NCBI RefSeq assembly: GCF_002093665.1
Contig: NZ_MRWE01000020.1
Location: 24,208 to 88,207, forward strand
DNA from: Rouxiella badensis
Lineage (GTDB): Bacteria > Pseudomonadota > Gammaproteobacteria > Enterobacterales > Enterobacteriaceae
DNA: 64,000 nt
Direction: 5' to 3'
Below are positions 8,178 to 17,335 of the stretch, one piece after another. Position 1 is the stretch's first letter. Each line of letters opens with the position of its first letter. The position numbers and the translations under genes were made by a program. The notes beneath the pieces were generated by a model, which saw only the letters and a list, made by a program, of their open reading frames with translations, was not told where the DNA came from and made no database searches.

Positions 8178-9773
8178 ATGGTCACAAGGCGTAGTTTTAT
8201 TACCGGTTTCGCAGCAATGCCTGTTTTATCTTACCTCAGCCTCGATAATGTCTTCGCAGCCACGCCCAAAAACATCCTGGTGATGGCGCTTCAGCTCGAT
8301 ATCATTACCAGCCTTGACCCGCATGAAGCCTTCGAATCCGTCGGTGAAGAAGTCACTGGCAACCTGTATCAGCAGTTGGTTAAACCTAAACTTACCGCAG
8401 CGAACGAAATTGAAGGCGACCTGGCGCTCTCCTGGACCGCCTCTGACGACAAAAAAACCTTCACCTTCAAGATGGACCCGAACGCAAAATTCGCCGACGG
8501 CACGCCGCTCACCGCCGAAGATGCCGCCTTCTCTCTTCAGCGCGTGGTGAAACTCGATAAAAGCCCGGCCTACATCATCAACCAGTTTGGCTATACCAAA
8601 GACAACGTCGAGCAGTTTATCAGCGCACCAGACAAACAAACGTTGGTTATCAAAACTGCCGAACCGGCCTCTGAATCCTTCCTGCTCTACTGTCTGTCGG
8701 CCAACGTGGGTTCCGTGGTACAGAAGTCAGCCTGCCTTGCCAACCAGAAAGGGGATGACCTCGGCAACGCGTGGCTGAAAACCAACAGCGCCGGTTCGGG
8801 TGCCTTCAAGCTGCGTACCTGGAAAGTCAGTGAAACGGTGATCCTCGAGAGCAACAAAAATAATCCTCACGCCGGGAAAATCGAACGGGTCATTATCCGC
8901 CACATCGTTGACCCGTCCGCGCAGCTGTTGATGCTGCAAAAAGGCGATGTCGATATCGCGCGCAACCTGACCACCGAACAGCTGCGACCGCTGCAAAACG
9001 ACAAGAACTTCACGCTGGTGAGTAAAGGTATCGCCGGTACCCTGATGGTCTCCGCCAACGTCGCCAACCCTAACCTTGCCAAACCTCAGGTCTGGCAGGC
9101 GATAAAATGGGCGTTGGATTACGAAAGTATTCAGAAAAACATCATCCCGCTGACCCACAAAATTCACCAGAGCTTCCTGCCGGAGGGTTTCCCTGCCGCG
9201 GTGAACACCATCATGTACAAACGTGATGTCACCAAAGCCAAGGCGCTGCTGGCCGAGGCCGGTTTCCCGAACGGTTTCGAGGTCACGCTCGACCACTATT
9301 CAGCCTCGCCTTCCGCCGATATTGCCCAGGCGATTCAGTCCAACCTAGGCGAAATCGGCATCAAGGTCACCCTGCTGGCCGCCGAGAGCCGTCAGGTGCT
9401 GACCAAGATGCGTGCCCGTCAACAGCAGCTGGCACTGACCCAGTGGGGCGCTGACTATTTTGATCCGAACTCTAACGCCGAGGCTTTTTGCAGCAACCCT
9501 GACAACACCACCAACGCCAAGAGCCGGACGCTGGCATGGCGCTGTAGCTGGCAGGACAAGGCCATTTCTGATCTCAGCACCCAGGCGCTGCACGAGTCGG
9601 ATCCGGCCACCCGCATCAAGCTTTATGAGCAGCTACAAACCCAGCACATGGAAAACAGCCCGTTCATGATAATGTTCCAGCCGACGTTAACCGCCGCCTG
9701 CCGTCATGATATTAGCGGCGTGGTATTAACGGTCATGAGCACCAGTCCCTACGAGAAGGTTGTTAAAGCGTGA
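8178..9773 (+). CDS. Peptide ABC transporter, substrate-binding protein (Tat signal)
   Basis: A 531-residue SBP family 5 protein. The ATG at 8178 is chosen because GGGAG lies five bases upstream and it gives a twin-arginine leader, TRRSFITGFAAMP, ending at a V-F-A-A cleavage region near residue 27. The body has the family pattern: an S-L-D-P-H-E segment, LTAEDAAFSLQRVV near residue 115, and late WGADYFDPNSNAEAF. It should bind di- or oligopeptides in the periplasm and deliver them to the two permeases downstream, with which it overlaps by 4 bp. A Tat rather than Sec leader is less common for this family. Confidence 0.88.
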   Translation: MVTRRSFITGFAAMPVLSYLSLDNVFAATPKNILVMALQLDIITSLDPHEAFESVGEEVTGNLYQQLVKPKLTAANEIEGDLALSWTASDDKKTFTFKMDPNAKFADGTPLTAEDAAFSLQRVVKLDKSPAYIINQFGYTKDNVEQFISAPDKQTLVIKTAEPASESFLLYCLSANVGSVVQKSACLANQKGDDLGNAWLKTNSAGSGAFKLRTWKVSETVILESNKNNPHAGKIERVIIRHIVDPSAQLLMLQKGDVDIARNLTTEQLRPLQNDKNFTLVSKGIAGTLMVSANVANPNLAKPQVWQAIKWALDYESIQKNIIPLTHKIHQSFLPEGFPAAVNTIMYKRDVTKAKALLAEAGFPNGFEVTLDHYSASPSADIAQAIQSNLGEIGIKVTLLAAESRQVLTKMRARQQQLALTQWGADYFDPNSNAEAFCSNPDNTTNAKSRTLAWRCSWQDKAISDLSTQALHESDPATRIKLYEQLQTQHMENSPFMIMFQPTLTAACRHDISGVVLTVMSTSPYEKVVKA

Positions 9774-10783
9774 GCAAGAGACTCAACAGTTTTCTGAGTA
9801 CCTGCATCAGCGTTTGTCTTACTTTGTTTGGCCTGTCGGTGATTACCTTCTTTATAGGCAGGGTGATGCCGACAGATCCGGTGCTGGCTGCGGTTGGCGA
9901 TAACGCACCGGAATCGGTTGTCGAACGTGTACGTCATGAAATGGGGCTGGATCAGCCCCTTTGGATGCAGTTCCTCCACTATCTCGTTCAGTTGGCTCAC
10001 GGTGACCTTGGTCGCTCTGCGGTAACCTCGAATCTGGTGACCAGCGACATTGCGCGCTACTTCCCCGCTACGCTCGAGCTTGCCACCGCGGCGATTATTA
10101 TCGCCGCGGTCATCGGCATTCCGCTTGGCGTATGGGCGGCAACGCGTCAGGGAAGCTGGATTGATCAGACCATTCGCGTCGTCTGTCTGGCGGGACACTC
10201 CCTGCCGGTATTCGTACTCGCGCTGCTCAGCCTGCTGATTTTCTACTCGGTGCTCGGCATTGCGCCAGGCCCCGGCCGTCAGGACATCATTTATCAGGAC
10301 ATGATCCCACAGGTGACCGGTTTACTTACGGTCGATTCCCTGCTGGCGGGCGACATCGGCGCATTCTGGGACGCACTGGCGCACATGGTGCAGCCGGTGC
10401 TGATTCTGGCCTATTTCAGCATGGCCTACATCACCCGCATGACCCGGACCTTTATGCTCAATGCGCTTAGCGGTGAATACGTTATCACCGCGCGCGCCAA
10501 GGGACTCTCGGCAAGCCGCGTTATCTGGAAACACGCCTTCCCGACGGTGGGCGTGCAGCTGATTACCGTCCTGGCGCTGACCTATGCCGGTCTGCTCGAA
10601 GGCGCGGTGGTGACCGAAAATGTCTTCTCGTGGCCGGGCCTCGGACAGTATCTCACCGTCTCTCTGATGAACGCCGACATGAACCCGGTCATCGGTTCCA
10701 CGTTGCTGATTGGCGCGATTTACGTGCTGCTCAATCTGCTTGCCGACCTTCTCTATCGACTTCTGGATCCTCGCGTAAAATGA
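9770..10783 (+). CDS. Peptide ABC transporter permease (DppB type)
   Basis: A 337-residue permease with a GTG start that overlaps the binding-protein stop as GTGA. It has the usual first membrane segment followed by a periplasmic loop (FIGRVMPTDPVLAAVGDNAP), then five further segments and the EAA-type loop EYVITARAKGLSASRVIWKH that docks on the ATPase. It ends in LADLLYRLLDPRVK, the standard C-terminus of DppB/OppB proteins. It is the first of two permeases in the D-peptide island. Confidence 0.9.
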   Translation: MSKRLNSFLSTCISVCLTLFGLSVITFFIGRVMPTDPVLAAVGDNAPESVVERVRHEMGLDQPLWMQFLHYLVQLAHGDLGRSAVTSNLVTSDIARYFPATLELATAAIIIAAVIGIPLGVWAATRQGSWIDQTIRVVCLAGHSLPVFVLALLSLLIFYSVLGIAPGPGRQDIIYQDMIPQVTGLLTVDSLLAGDIGAFWDALAHMVQPVLILAYFSMAYITRMTRTFMLNALSGEYVITARAKGLSASRVIWKHAFPTVGVQLITVLALTYAGLLEGAVVTENVFSWPGLGQYLTVSLMNADMNPVIGSTLLIGAIYVLLNLLADLLYRLLDPRVK

Positions 10784-11694
10784 CCCGCTTAATTTCACGA
10801 ACGGGGTCACGAGCATGGCTGCTCGATGAGACCCCTAAAACACGTACTCAGGCCGTTTGGGGAAGACGCTATCGTATCTGGCTTGGCCTGCGCTCCAACC
10901 CGCTGGCGCTGATTGGCCTGGTGACTGTACTGTTGGTGCTGGCTATTTCGCTCTGCGCACCGCTGCTGACGCACTATCATCCGGGCGACCAGGATCTCGC
11001 CAACCGTCTCGCCAAACCTTCTGCACTGCACCTGTTGGGCACCGACGAACTGGGGCGCGATACCTATAGCCGCATCCTCTATGGCGGACGCATCACGCTC
11101 GGCATGGTGATTGTGGTGGTCGCCATCGTCGCCCCACTCGGTCTGCTGATTGGCTGTGTGGCCGGCTATGCTGGTGGGCTGGTTGACCGCATCCTGATGC
11201 GTATCACCGACGTGTTTCTGGCCTTCCCGCGCCTGATTTTAGCGCTGGCGTTCGTCGCGGCGCTCAAACCGGGCATCGAGAGCGCCATTCTCGCCATCGC
11301 CCTCACCGCCTGGCCGCCTTACGCTCGACTGGCCCGCGCCGAAACCATGCAGGTACGCGGCACCGACTATATCGCCGCCTGCCGTCTGACCGGGGCAACG
11401 CCTGCGCGCATTGTGATGCGCCATATCATGCCGCTGTGTGTGCCAAGCCTGGTGGTTCGCGTCACGCTGGACATGAGCTCGATTATCATCACCGCCGCCA
11501 GCCTCGGCTTTCTGGGCATGGGCGCACAGCCGCCGTCGCCGGAATGGGGCGCGATGATTGCAACCGCACGACGTTTCCTGTTCAGCGAATGGTGGGTTCC
11601 GCTCATTCCCGCAATCGCTATTTTTGTCACCTCGCTGGCCTTTAATTTTCTCGGCGATGGTTTGCGTGACGTCCTCGATCCTAAGGAACGCTAA
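10780..11694 (+). CDS. Peptide ABC transporter permease (DppC type)
   Basis: A 304-residue permease. The ATG at 10780 overlaps the previous stop as ATGA, the same coupling used throughout this operon; an upstream in-frame ATG at 10630 would lie deep inside the preceding gene and is rejected. DppC-type marks are the LLGTDELGRDTYSRILYGGRI block after the first membrane segment, the ATPase-docking loop RGTDYIAACRLTGATPARI, and the C-terminal LAFNFLGDGLRDVLDPKER. Confidence 0.9.
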   Translation: MTRLISRTGSRAWLLDETPKTRTQAVWGRRYRIWLGLRSNPLALIGLVTVLLVLAISLCAPLLTHYHPGDQDLANRLAKPSALHLLGTDELGRDTYSRILYGGRITLGMVIVVVAIVAPLGLLIGCVAGYAGGLVDRILMRITDVFLAFPRLILALAFVAALKPGIESAILAIALTAWPPYARLARAETMQVRGTDYIAACRLTGATPARIVMRHIMPLCVPSLVVRVTLDMSSIIITAASLGFLGMGAQPPSPEWGAMIATARRFLFSEWWVPLIPAIAIFVTSLAFNFLGDGLRDVLDPKER

Positions 11695-12524
11695 TGCTGG
11701 TCGATATCAAGAATTTACATATCACGTTTGAAACCCGCAGCGGCAGCTTTGACGCCGTACGCGGCGTTTCTCTGTCTCTGGGCAAAGAAAAGCTCGGCAT
11801 CGTGGGCGAGAGCGGCTCCGGCAAATCGTTGACCGCCCGCTGTCTGATGAACCTGCTGCCCTCCAGCGCCAAATGCCGCGCCGATACCCTCTCCTTCGAC
11901 GGTATCGACCTGCGTAACGCCGGTGAAAAGCAGATGCGACAAATTCGCGGCAAGCGCGTCGGCTTTATTTTACAGGACCCGAAATATTCTCTGAATCCGG
12001 TGATGACCATCGGCAAACAGGTGGCCGAGGCGTGGCAGACGCACAAGGGCGGCAGCAAACGTCAGGCGATGGAAGCGGCTATCGACTTGTTGGATCAGGT
12101 GCGTATCCGTGACCCGCACAAGGTGGCAGAACGCTACGCGCACGAGGTCTCGGGCGGGATGGGCCAGCGCGTCATGATAGCCATGATGCTGGCACCGGAC
12201 CCGGAGCTGATGATTGCCGACGAGCCGACCAGCGCGCTCGATGCCACGGTTCAGGCCGAAATACTGCGCCTGCTCGACGATTTGGTGTCGAGCCGGGGAA
12301 TGGGGTTGATTCTCATCAGCCACGACCTGCCGCTGGTGTCCAAATTCTGCGATCGCGTGGCGGTAATGTATGCCGGTCGCATCGTCGAAACGTTACAGGC
12401 GGGCGAACTGCGCCACGCCAAACATCCTTACACCCGTGGCCTGCTGGAATGCCTGCCTTCGCTGATGCATCCGAGAGACAGACTGCCGATTTTGGTTCGC
12501 GACGAGGCGTGGAAGACAGCATGA
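11694..12524 (+). CDS. Peptide ABC transporter ATPase (DppD type)
   Basis: A 276-residue ATPase. Walker A is GESGSGKS near residue 40, the Q-loop is FILQDPKYSLNP, the signature is VSGGMGQRVMIAM and Walker B is MIADEPTSALD, followed by the switch His in ISHDLP. A C-terminal oligopeptide-type extension (HPYTRGLLECLPS) marks it as the D subunit. Its start overlaps the upstream stop (TAATG). The signature reads SGGMGQ rather than SGGQRQ, as is common in D subunits. Confidence 0.92.
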   Translation: MLVDIKNLHITFETRSGSFDAVRGVSLSLGKEKLGIVGESGSGKSLTARCLMNLLPSSAKCRADTLSFDGIDLRNAGEKQMRQIRGKRVGFILQDPKYSLNPVMTIGKQVAEAWQTHKGGSKRQAMEAAIDLLDQVRIRDPHKVAERYAHEVSGGMGQRVMIAMMLAPDPELMIADEPTSALDATVQAEILRLLDDLVSSRGMGLILISHDLPLVSKFCDRVAVMYAGRIVETLQAGELRHAKHPYTRGLLECLPSLMHPRDRLPILVRDEAWKTA

Positions 12525-13267
12525 TTACTTTAGACCAATTGCGCATCTCGTTCGGCGATACCGAAGTCGTAAAAGGGGTCAGTTTTCACGTCGCCAATGG
12601 TGAAAGCTTTGGCATTGTGGGCGAAAGCGGCTCTGGAAAATCCACTATCCTACGCGCATTGGCCGGGCTGAATCAGCACTGGTCCGGCTCGATGGACATC
12701 GGCGGTGAAGCCCAGACCACAAAGCGGGCAAAACGCTTTTACCGCAGGGTACAAATGGTGTTTCAAGACCCCTATGGCTCGCTGCATCCGCGTCAAACCA
12801 TTGACCGCATACTGGCCGAGCCGCTGGTAGTGCACGGTTTTCTGAACATTGAAAAACGCATTGCCGATGCGCTAAGCGAAGTGGCCCTGCCGCAGAGCGT
12901 GCGTTTTCGCTTCCCTCACCAGCTTTCGGGCGGTCAGCGCCAGCGCGTTGCCATTGCCCGTGCGCTGATTTCGGAACCCCAGGTTCTGTTGCTCGACGAA
13001 CCCACCTCCGCCCTCGACGTTTCGGTACAGGCCGAAATTCTGAACCTGTTGACCGATATCAGAGAGCAAAAAAAGCTGACCTATGTGATGGTGACGCACA
13101 ATTTAGCCGTCGTAACGCATCTTTGCACCAGAATCGGAGTCATGATCGGTGGTCAAATGGTCGAGCTTGTGAGTGCGAACGATTTACGGGCGGGTAACGT
13201 TACACATCCGCACACCGCCGAGCTCAGAAAGTTGAGTCTGAATCTCGAAGAGCCGGAAATCGACTGA
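12521..13267 (+). CDS. Peptide ABC transporter ATPase (DppF type)
   Basis: A 248-residue ATPase. The ATG at 12521 overlaps the upstream stop as ATGA and leaves a normal N-terminus (MITLDQLRISFGDTEVV); a further upstream ATG at 12449 lies inside the DppD-type gene. Walker A is GESGSGKSTI, the Q-loop is MVFQDPYGSLHPRQ, the signature is LSGGQRQRVAIARAL and Walker B is LLLDEPTSALD, with a switch His in VTHNLA. It completes the five-gene transporter of the island. Confidence 0.92.
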   Translation: MITLDQLRISFGDTEVVKGVSFHVANGESFGIVGESGSGKSTILRALAGLNQHWSGSMDIGGEAQTTKRAKRFYRRVQMVFQDPYGSLHPRQTIDRILAEPLVVHGFLNIEKRIADALSEVALPQSVRFRFPHQLSGGQRQRVAIARALISEPQVLLLDEPTSALDVSVQAEILNLLTDIREQKKLTYVMVTHNLAVVTHLCTRIGVMIGGQMVELVSANDLRAGNVTHPHTAELRKLSLNLEEPEID

Positions 13268-13303
13268 GGCTTAACCAAATATAGATTAGCCAAGGATAAT
13301 GGA

Positions 13304-14848
13304 ATGACTTCACGTGTTAACTGGCAAGCCGCACTCGATGCGGCCCAAAAGATCACCCAACGCTGGAACCAGCCGGGAGAGCCCGGAGGTGCCATCACAC
13401 TTTTTGACAGCTCGACGCTGCGCGGTGAAGCCTGCGGCGGTCTGGCGAATCTGACCACCGGTGAGCAGTTTAGCATCGACAGCGTCGTGCGCTATGCCTC
13501 GGTAACCAAGCATATTTTTGCTGCACTGGCCCTTTTACGCAGCCATGCCGGATTATCGACCGACGACCCGCTGGGACAACATCTGCCCCAGCTTAAAGGC
13601 CCGATGGCAAAAGTCACCCTAGGTCAGGCGCTGGATATGACCGGCGGTTTACCCGACGTGCGCGAGACCCTGTCCCTGCTGGGAATATCGGTCTATAACG
13701 TCACCGAGGCTGATGCATTAATCGACTTTCTGGCCACCGACGGCAGCCTTAACTTTGCCGCGGGCACTGAGATTTCTTATTCGAACACCGGCTACCGTTT
13801 GGTAGAAACCATTCTGAAACAGAAAGGGATTTTGTTCGAAGATCTGCTGCAGCGCCACATTGCTCAACCGCTGGATATCGCGTTCCACGCCCCTGAAAGC
13901 TGGTTTGATATTGTGCCAAATCTGGTGCCGGGTTACTGGAAATCGGCAACCGGTTGGAAAACCGCCGCCGCAGGTCTGCATCTCTCGGCGTCCGGCAGCC
14001 TGACGGGCAGTTTGCGTTCACTGTCGAGCTGGTTGCAAAGCCTGCTTAAAGACAGCGGCCCTGGCGCAGGGGTGTTAAAACACCTGAGTCAACCGCGCTT
14101 CCTGAAAGACGGCACGCCAACCGCCTATGGCTTGGGGATCGCCCATAGCAAAATCGGCGGGCATCAGTTGGTCGGTCACGGCGGGTCACACGCGGGCTAT
14201 AAAACTTATTTCCTGCTGCATCCCGAGCTGCAAATGGGCGCCGCGCTGGTGTCCAACCGCGAAGACACCGCCTCGTTTACGGCGCTGCTCGAGGTGATGT
14301 CTGCCCTGCTTGAGACCCCGCTTCCCGCGCGCAGTACGTCGCTAAAAGACGGCCTGTATGCCAGCAAGGCCGAGCCTTACTGGCTGTCGGTAAATAACGG
14401 CGTGGCCAGCTATCTGGGGGCCAGCGAGAATTTGTATCAGGCCGAAGATGGCAGCAGCGTGTCGCTTTCTGCGCATCTGCCGATGCGTTTAGAGATGAAC
14501 GGAGACGCCATCGAAGGCGAAATCGGTCTGGCGCGACGCTTTTTCGCGCCCATCGAGGCCAATGATTGTCTGAACATGATTCAGGGCCGTTGGTTCCACC
14601 CGGAATCGAAAGCCGCTTTTGATATCGAAGGCGACGAGCTGAAGATGGGGATTGGGCCTTTGCGTGCCAGCGGTAAGCTCGTGCCGGTCGGTGAAGGTCG
14701 ACTGCTGGTGAAAATGCCTGACGGTCCGTGGGAAAAATCGTTCTGCCTGTACTTCCAGGGTTATGACGTGCATCTTATCTCGAACCGCAGCCGGGTATTG
14801 ATTTTCCGCCGCGACGAGTGCCGCATCAGCTGGGAACCTACCGCGTAA
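13304..14848 (+). CDS. D-aminopeptidase-like serine hydrolase (S12, beta-lactamase fold, three domains)
   Basis: A 514-residue protein, the length of Ochrobactrum D-aminopeptidase (about 520). The N-terminal penicilloyl-recognising catalytic domain has SVTK (Ser66, Lys69), YSN (Tyr159) and HGG (His292), spaced almost as in that enzyme, and residues after about 330 correspond to its two beta-barrel domains. Known enzymes release N-terminal D-amino acids from peptides. There is no signal peptide, so it should act in the cytoplasm on peptides imported by the ABC genes just upstream (36-bp gap). A cytoplasmic esterase or DD-peptidase role is the main alternative. Confidence 0.82.
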   Translation: MTSRVNWQAALDAAQKITQRWNQPGEPGGAITLFDSSTLRGEACGGLANLTTGEQFSIDSVVRYASVTKHIFAALALLRSHAGLSTDDPLGQHLPQLKGPMAKVTLGQALDMTGGLPDVRETLSLLGISVYNVTEADALIDFLATDGSLNFAAGTEISYSNTGYRLVETILKQKGILFEDLLQRHIAQPLDIAFHAPESWFDIVPNLVPGYWKSATGWKTAAAGLHLSASGSLTGSLRSLSSWLQSLLKDSGPGAGVLKHLSQPRFLKDGTPTAYGLGIAHSKIGGHQLVGHGGSHAGYKTYFLLHPELQMGAALVSNREDTASFTALLEVMSALLETPLPARSTSLKDGLYASKAEPYWLSVNNGVASYLGASENLYQAEDGSSVSLSAHLPMRLEMNGDAIEGEIGLARRFFAPIEANDCLNMIQGRWFHPESKAAFDIEGDELKMGIGPLRASGKLVPVGEGRLLVKMPDGPWEKSFCLYFQGYDVHLISNRSRVLIFRRDECRISWEPTA

Positions 14849-14853
14849 ACCTT

Positions 14854-14876
14854 TGCGCCCCCTCTTCGGGGGCGCA
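14854..14876. terminator. Shared terminator hairpin between convergent genes
   Basis: TGCGCCCCC, a five-base loop, and GGGGGCGCA form a perfect GC-rich stem between the D-aminopeptidase-like gene and the convergent TenA-like gene. It is followed by AATTT on the plus strand and preceded by AAACC, so it can serve either direction, though both T tracts are short. Confidence 0.6.
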
Positions 14877-14878
14877 AT

Positions 14879-15532
14879 TTACACCTCGTAAGCCGCACTG
14901 TGAAAATCAATTTCCCACTGCAACACCTGCGCATACAGCTCCGAGAGCTGAATTTTCTCTCGCTCCGGCATGTTTTCAGCACAGCAATCCAACTCTATTT
15001 TTAACCAGTTGGCCTGGCTAATAAAGGTTTCCTCTGCGTGCATCGCCACCCAATCTTTCACATCAGGACTCTCTATCTCGTTCTGACTCACCCGCGCACA
15101 CCAATGGTAATACATCCATTCGGCAGCAAACATTAGCGTGAGGATCTCGGCATAGCTGCCGGTCTCTGCGGCGCGCAGCATACCCTGACTAAAGCGGTAA
15201 ACCTCAGGCGAGCTGCGTCTGTAGCCGTCTAAACTGATGTTTCGCTTAGTCATTACGCACTCGAAATAGGCCATTTGCTCGTTGGCCAATGCATCAAGCA
15301 CGCCAATCAACCACCGCTGCTGACGAATCTCGGGCGCCTTGATGACCGCATACGAGAAAATCTTGATCGCGGTTGCCACAAAATCGCCTTCAAAAACCAG
15401 ATACTGGTTAAATATTCTGGCGGTTAAGACCCCCTGCTCAATATCGGTCACAAAACGGTGCTGCTGCATCCCCTGCCAGAGTTCCTGATTTTCTGCCAGC
15501 AGGCGCTCGGTAAAACTTGTCCGTTGCGGCAT
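14879..15532 (-). CDS. TenA/thiaminase-II family protein (Cys-less, TenA_E-like)
   Basis: A 217-residue all-helical protein with the TenA pattern: YLVFEGDFVATAIKIF near residue 45, the ANEQMAYFECVM segment, and the AAEWMYYHW block where TenA_C enzymes have the catalytic Cys. Here the Cys position reads Ala and is followed by Glu, which points to the TenA_E group. TenA proteins salvage thiamin pyrimidines, but no thiamin gene is nearby. It lies 3 bp after the btpA-like gene, so it is probably co-transcribed and may act in that unknown pathway. Confidence 0.75.
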   Translation of the reverse strand: MPQRTSFTERLLAENQELWQGMQQHRFVTDIEQGVLTARIFNQYLVFEGDFVATAIKIFSYAVIKAPEIRQQRWLIGVLDALANEQMAYFECVMTKRNISLDGYRRSSPEVYRFSQGMLRAAETGSYAEILTLMFAAEWMYYHWCARVSQNEIESPDVKDWVAMHAEETFISQANWLKIELDCCAENMPEREKIQLSELYAQVLQWEIDFHSAAYEV

Positions 15533-15535
15533 GAT

Positions 15536-16378
15536 TTATTCCCCCAGCTCGGCCTGTGCCACAGCCATAAAATGCTTAACCCGTTGCGGTTCGACCTGAT
15601 TCCACCATACGCCGCCGTATTTCAGGGTACTGGCGACGATAACCCCCTGTGTGCGCTGCAAAATTTGGCAGATATTGGCCGGTGTCACGCCAGAACCCAC
15701 CAACAGCGGCAGCGAGGTAGCCGCACTTATCTCGTCGATTTCGTCCAGGGTGGCGCTATCGCCGGTGCGTTGTCCGGTCGCAATCACCGCATCCGCCTGA
15801 AAGAAATCGACGTCGCGCGTTAATTCGGTAATGGTACGGTCGGCCACAATCGCGTGGCTACCGTGCTTCACGTGGCTGTCTGCAAAGACTTTGATCTTTT
15901 CGGCCCGCAGCTGCGAACGATAACGCAGGGCCTTCGCGGCCGCCCCTTCAATAAAACCTTCGTTGGCAATATAGGCGTTGGCCCACTGGTTAACGCGCAC
16001 AAAATCCGCACCGCCGGCCAGTGCGGTAGCCAGTGCAGGAATCGCCGCATTGGCCAGCACGTTAATACCAAGCGGACACCCAAACTCCGTTTTAACCCTG
16101 TCGGTAATCACCGACATAAAGGCTGCGGTTTCATAACCAATATCTTCAGGTTTTGAAAAAGGAATATCCCCGTGATTCTCAATAATCAACCCATGAACCC
16201 CGCCCGACAAATAAGCCTGCGCATCGCTTAATGCAATATCCATTATTTGATTAATTGATTTTCCGCGATAATTTGGTGAACCGGGAAATGGCTCACAGTG
16301 AACCACGCCAATTATTGCTTTGTTTCTTGAAAATATTTCTTGTATCGCACTGGTTTTTTCTGCTGATATAGATGCCAT
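15536..16378 (-). CDS. BtpA/SgcQ family TIM-barrel protein
   Basis: A 280-residue protein of the BtpA family: IIGVVHCEPFPGSPNYRG near the N-terminus, GLIIENHGDIPF, CPLGINVLANAA, GADFVRVNQWANAYI and LPLLVGSGVTPANI. The E. coli homologue SgcQ belongs to an uncharacterised sugar operon; BtpA itself is tied to photosystem I assembly in cyanobacteria, which cannot apply here. The gene diverges from the PfkB kinase with only 27 bp between start codons and carries its own AGGAGAG site. Given the kinase and sugar ABC genes around it, a sugar-phosphate catabolic role is likely, but the reaction is unknown. Confidence 0.8.
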   Translation of the reverse strand: MASISAEKTSAIQEIFSRNKAIIGVVHCEPFPGSPNYRGKSINQIMDIALSDAQAYLSGGVHGLIIENHGDIPFSKPEDIGYETAAFMSVITDRVKTEFGCPLGINVLANAAIPALATALAGGADFVRVNQWANAYIANEGFIEGAAAKALRYRSQLRAEKIKVFADSHVKHGSHAIVADRTITELTRDVDFFQADAVIATGQRTGDSATLDEIDEISAATSLPLLVGSGVTPANICQILQRTQGVIVASTLKYGGVWWNQVEPQRVKHFMAVAQAELGE

Positions 16379-16405
16379 GACTTCACTCTCCTAAAGGAAT
16401 ATTTC

Positions 16406-17302
16406 ATGCAGGTCTTCGTGGTAGGTAATATTAGCGTTGACGAAACTTTTCTTATCGATGAATTACCGGCTAAAGGTGCTTCAATCCACGGCGTCAAGAC
16501 GCATCAAGACCTCGGTGGAAAAGGCACTAATCAGGCTATTATTCTTTCCCGCTGTGGAATAAAAACCACGCTTATCGCCGCCGTCGGCAATGACAGCCAG
16601 GGAAAATGGTGCCATGAGAAAATAGCCAGCGAAAATCTGGCATTATTTCCCTCCTCACCCAGAGACTGTCGTACCGATACTTCACTGGTATTAAACTGTG
16701 CCGATGGTGATAACGCCAATATCACTACCGTCACCGCTGCCAATGTTTTATCTCTCGATGACATTAATCAGGCAATGTCATTTTCCAACTCCGGAGATGT
16801 GGTATTACAGCAGGGAAACTTCAGCGTTGAAAAAACCGCAGCCGTATTTGCCCTTGCGCGGAAAAAAGGATTAATCACCGTCTTCAACCCCTCGCCGGTA
16901 AAATGGGCCTTTGCGCAACTTCTGCCGCTGACGGATATATTGGTCGTCAATCAGCTTGAGGTGCGGCTGTTAAGCGGCGAAAACGAAATCTTGCCTGCCG
17001 CCGAAGCGCTGCTTAACACCGGTGTTTCTCAGGTTGTTGTTACGCTGGGCGCCGAGGGCGCGCTGTTGCTCAACGCTCAGGGCCTGCAACGCATTGCCGC
17101 ACCGCCGGTAAAGGTTGCCGATACCACCGGCGCAGGCGATACCTTCCTGGCCGTCATGCTTGCTTCCACGCTGCGCGGTCAATCGCCAATATCCGCAAAG
17201 GATATGCGGCGTGCCGCGAAAGCTTCGGCCATCACCATCGGCAGAATAGGCACCCTCAGCGCCTTTCCTACCCGACAAGAGCTGGCCGAGCTGCTTAATT
17301 AA
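16406..17302 (+). CDS. PfkB-family carbohydrate kinase (ribokinase-like)
   Basis: A 298-residue kinase. The N-terminal signature is DLGGKGTNQAIILSRCG with GN nearby, and the C-terminal ATP and catalytic signature is DTTGAGDTFLAVML, where the Asp of GAGD is the catalytic base. It phosphorylates a sugar or nucleoside in the cytoplasm. An AAAGGA site precedes the ATG. Convergent with the periplasmic sugar-binding protein and divergent from btpA, it probably phosphorylates the sugar imported by the nearby ABC transporter. The specific sugar cannot be read from the sequence. Confidence 0.85.
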   Translation: MQVFVVGNISVDETFLIDELPAKGASIHGVKTHQDLGGKGTNQAIILSRCGIKTTLIAAVGNDSQGKWCHEKIASENLALFPSSPRDCRTDTSLVLNCADGDNANITTVTAANVLSLDDINQAMSFSNSGDVVLQQGNFSVEKTAAVFALARKKGLITVFNPSPVKWAFAQLLPLTDILVVNQLEVRLLSGENEILPAAEALLNTGVSQVVVTLGAEGALLLNAQGLQRIAAPPVKVADTTGAGDTFLAVMLASTLRGQSPISAKDMRRAAKASAITIGRIGTLSAFPTRQELAELLN

Positions 17303-17335
17303 ATCAGCAAACTCCCCGCAAACAGTGGGTAGTTA

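Noticed and set aside
10630..10779. Extended N-terminus for the DppC-type permease
   Set aside because: It lies entirely inside the DppB-type gene; the ATGA overlap at 10780 matches the coupling of the other genes in the operon.
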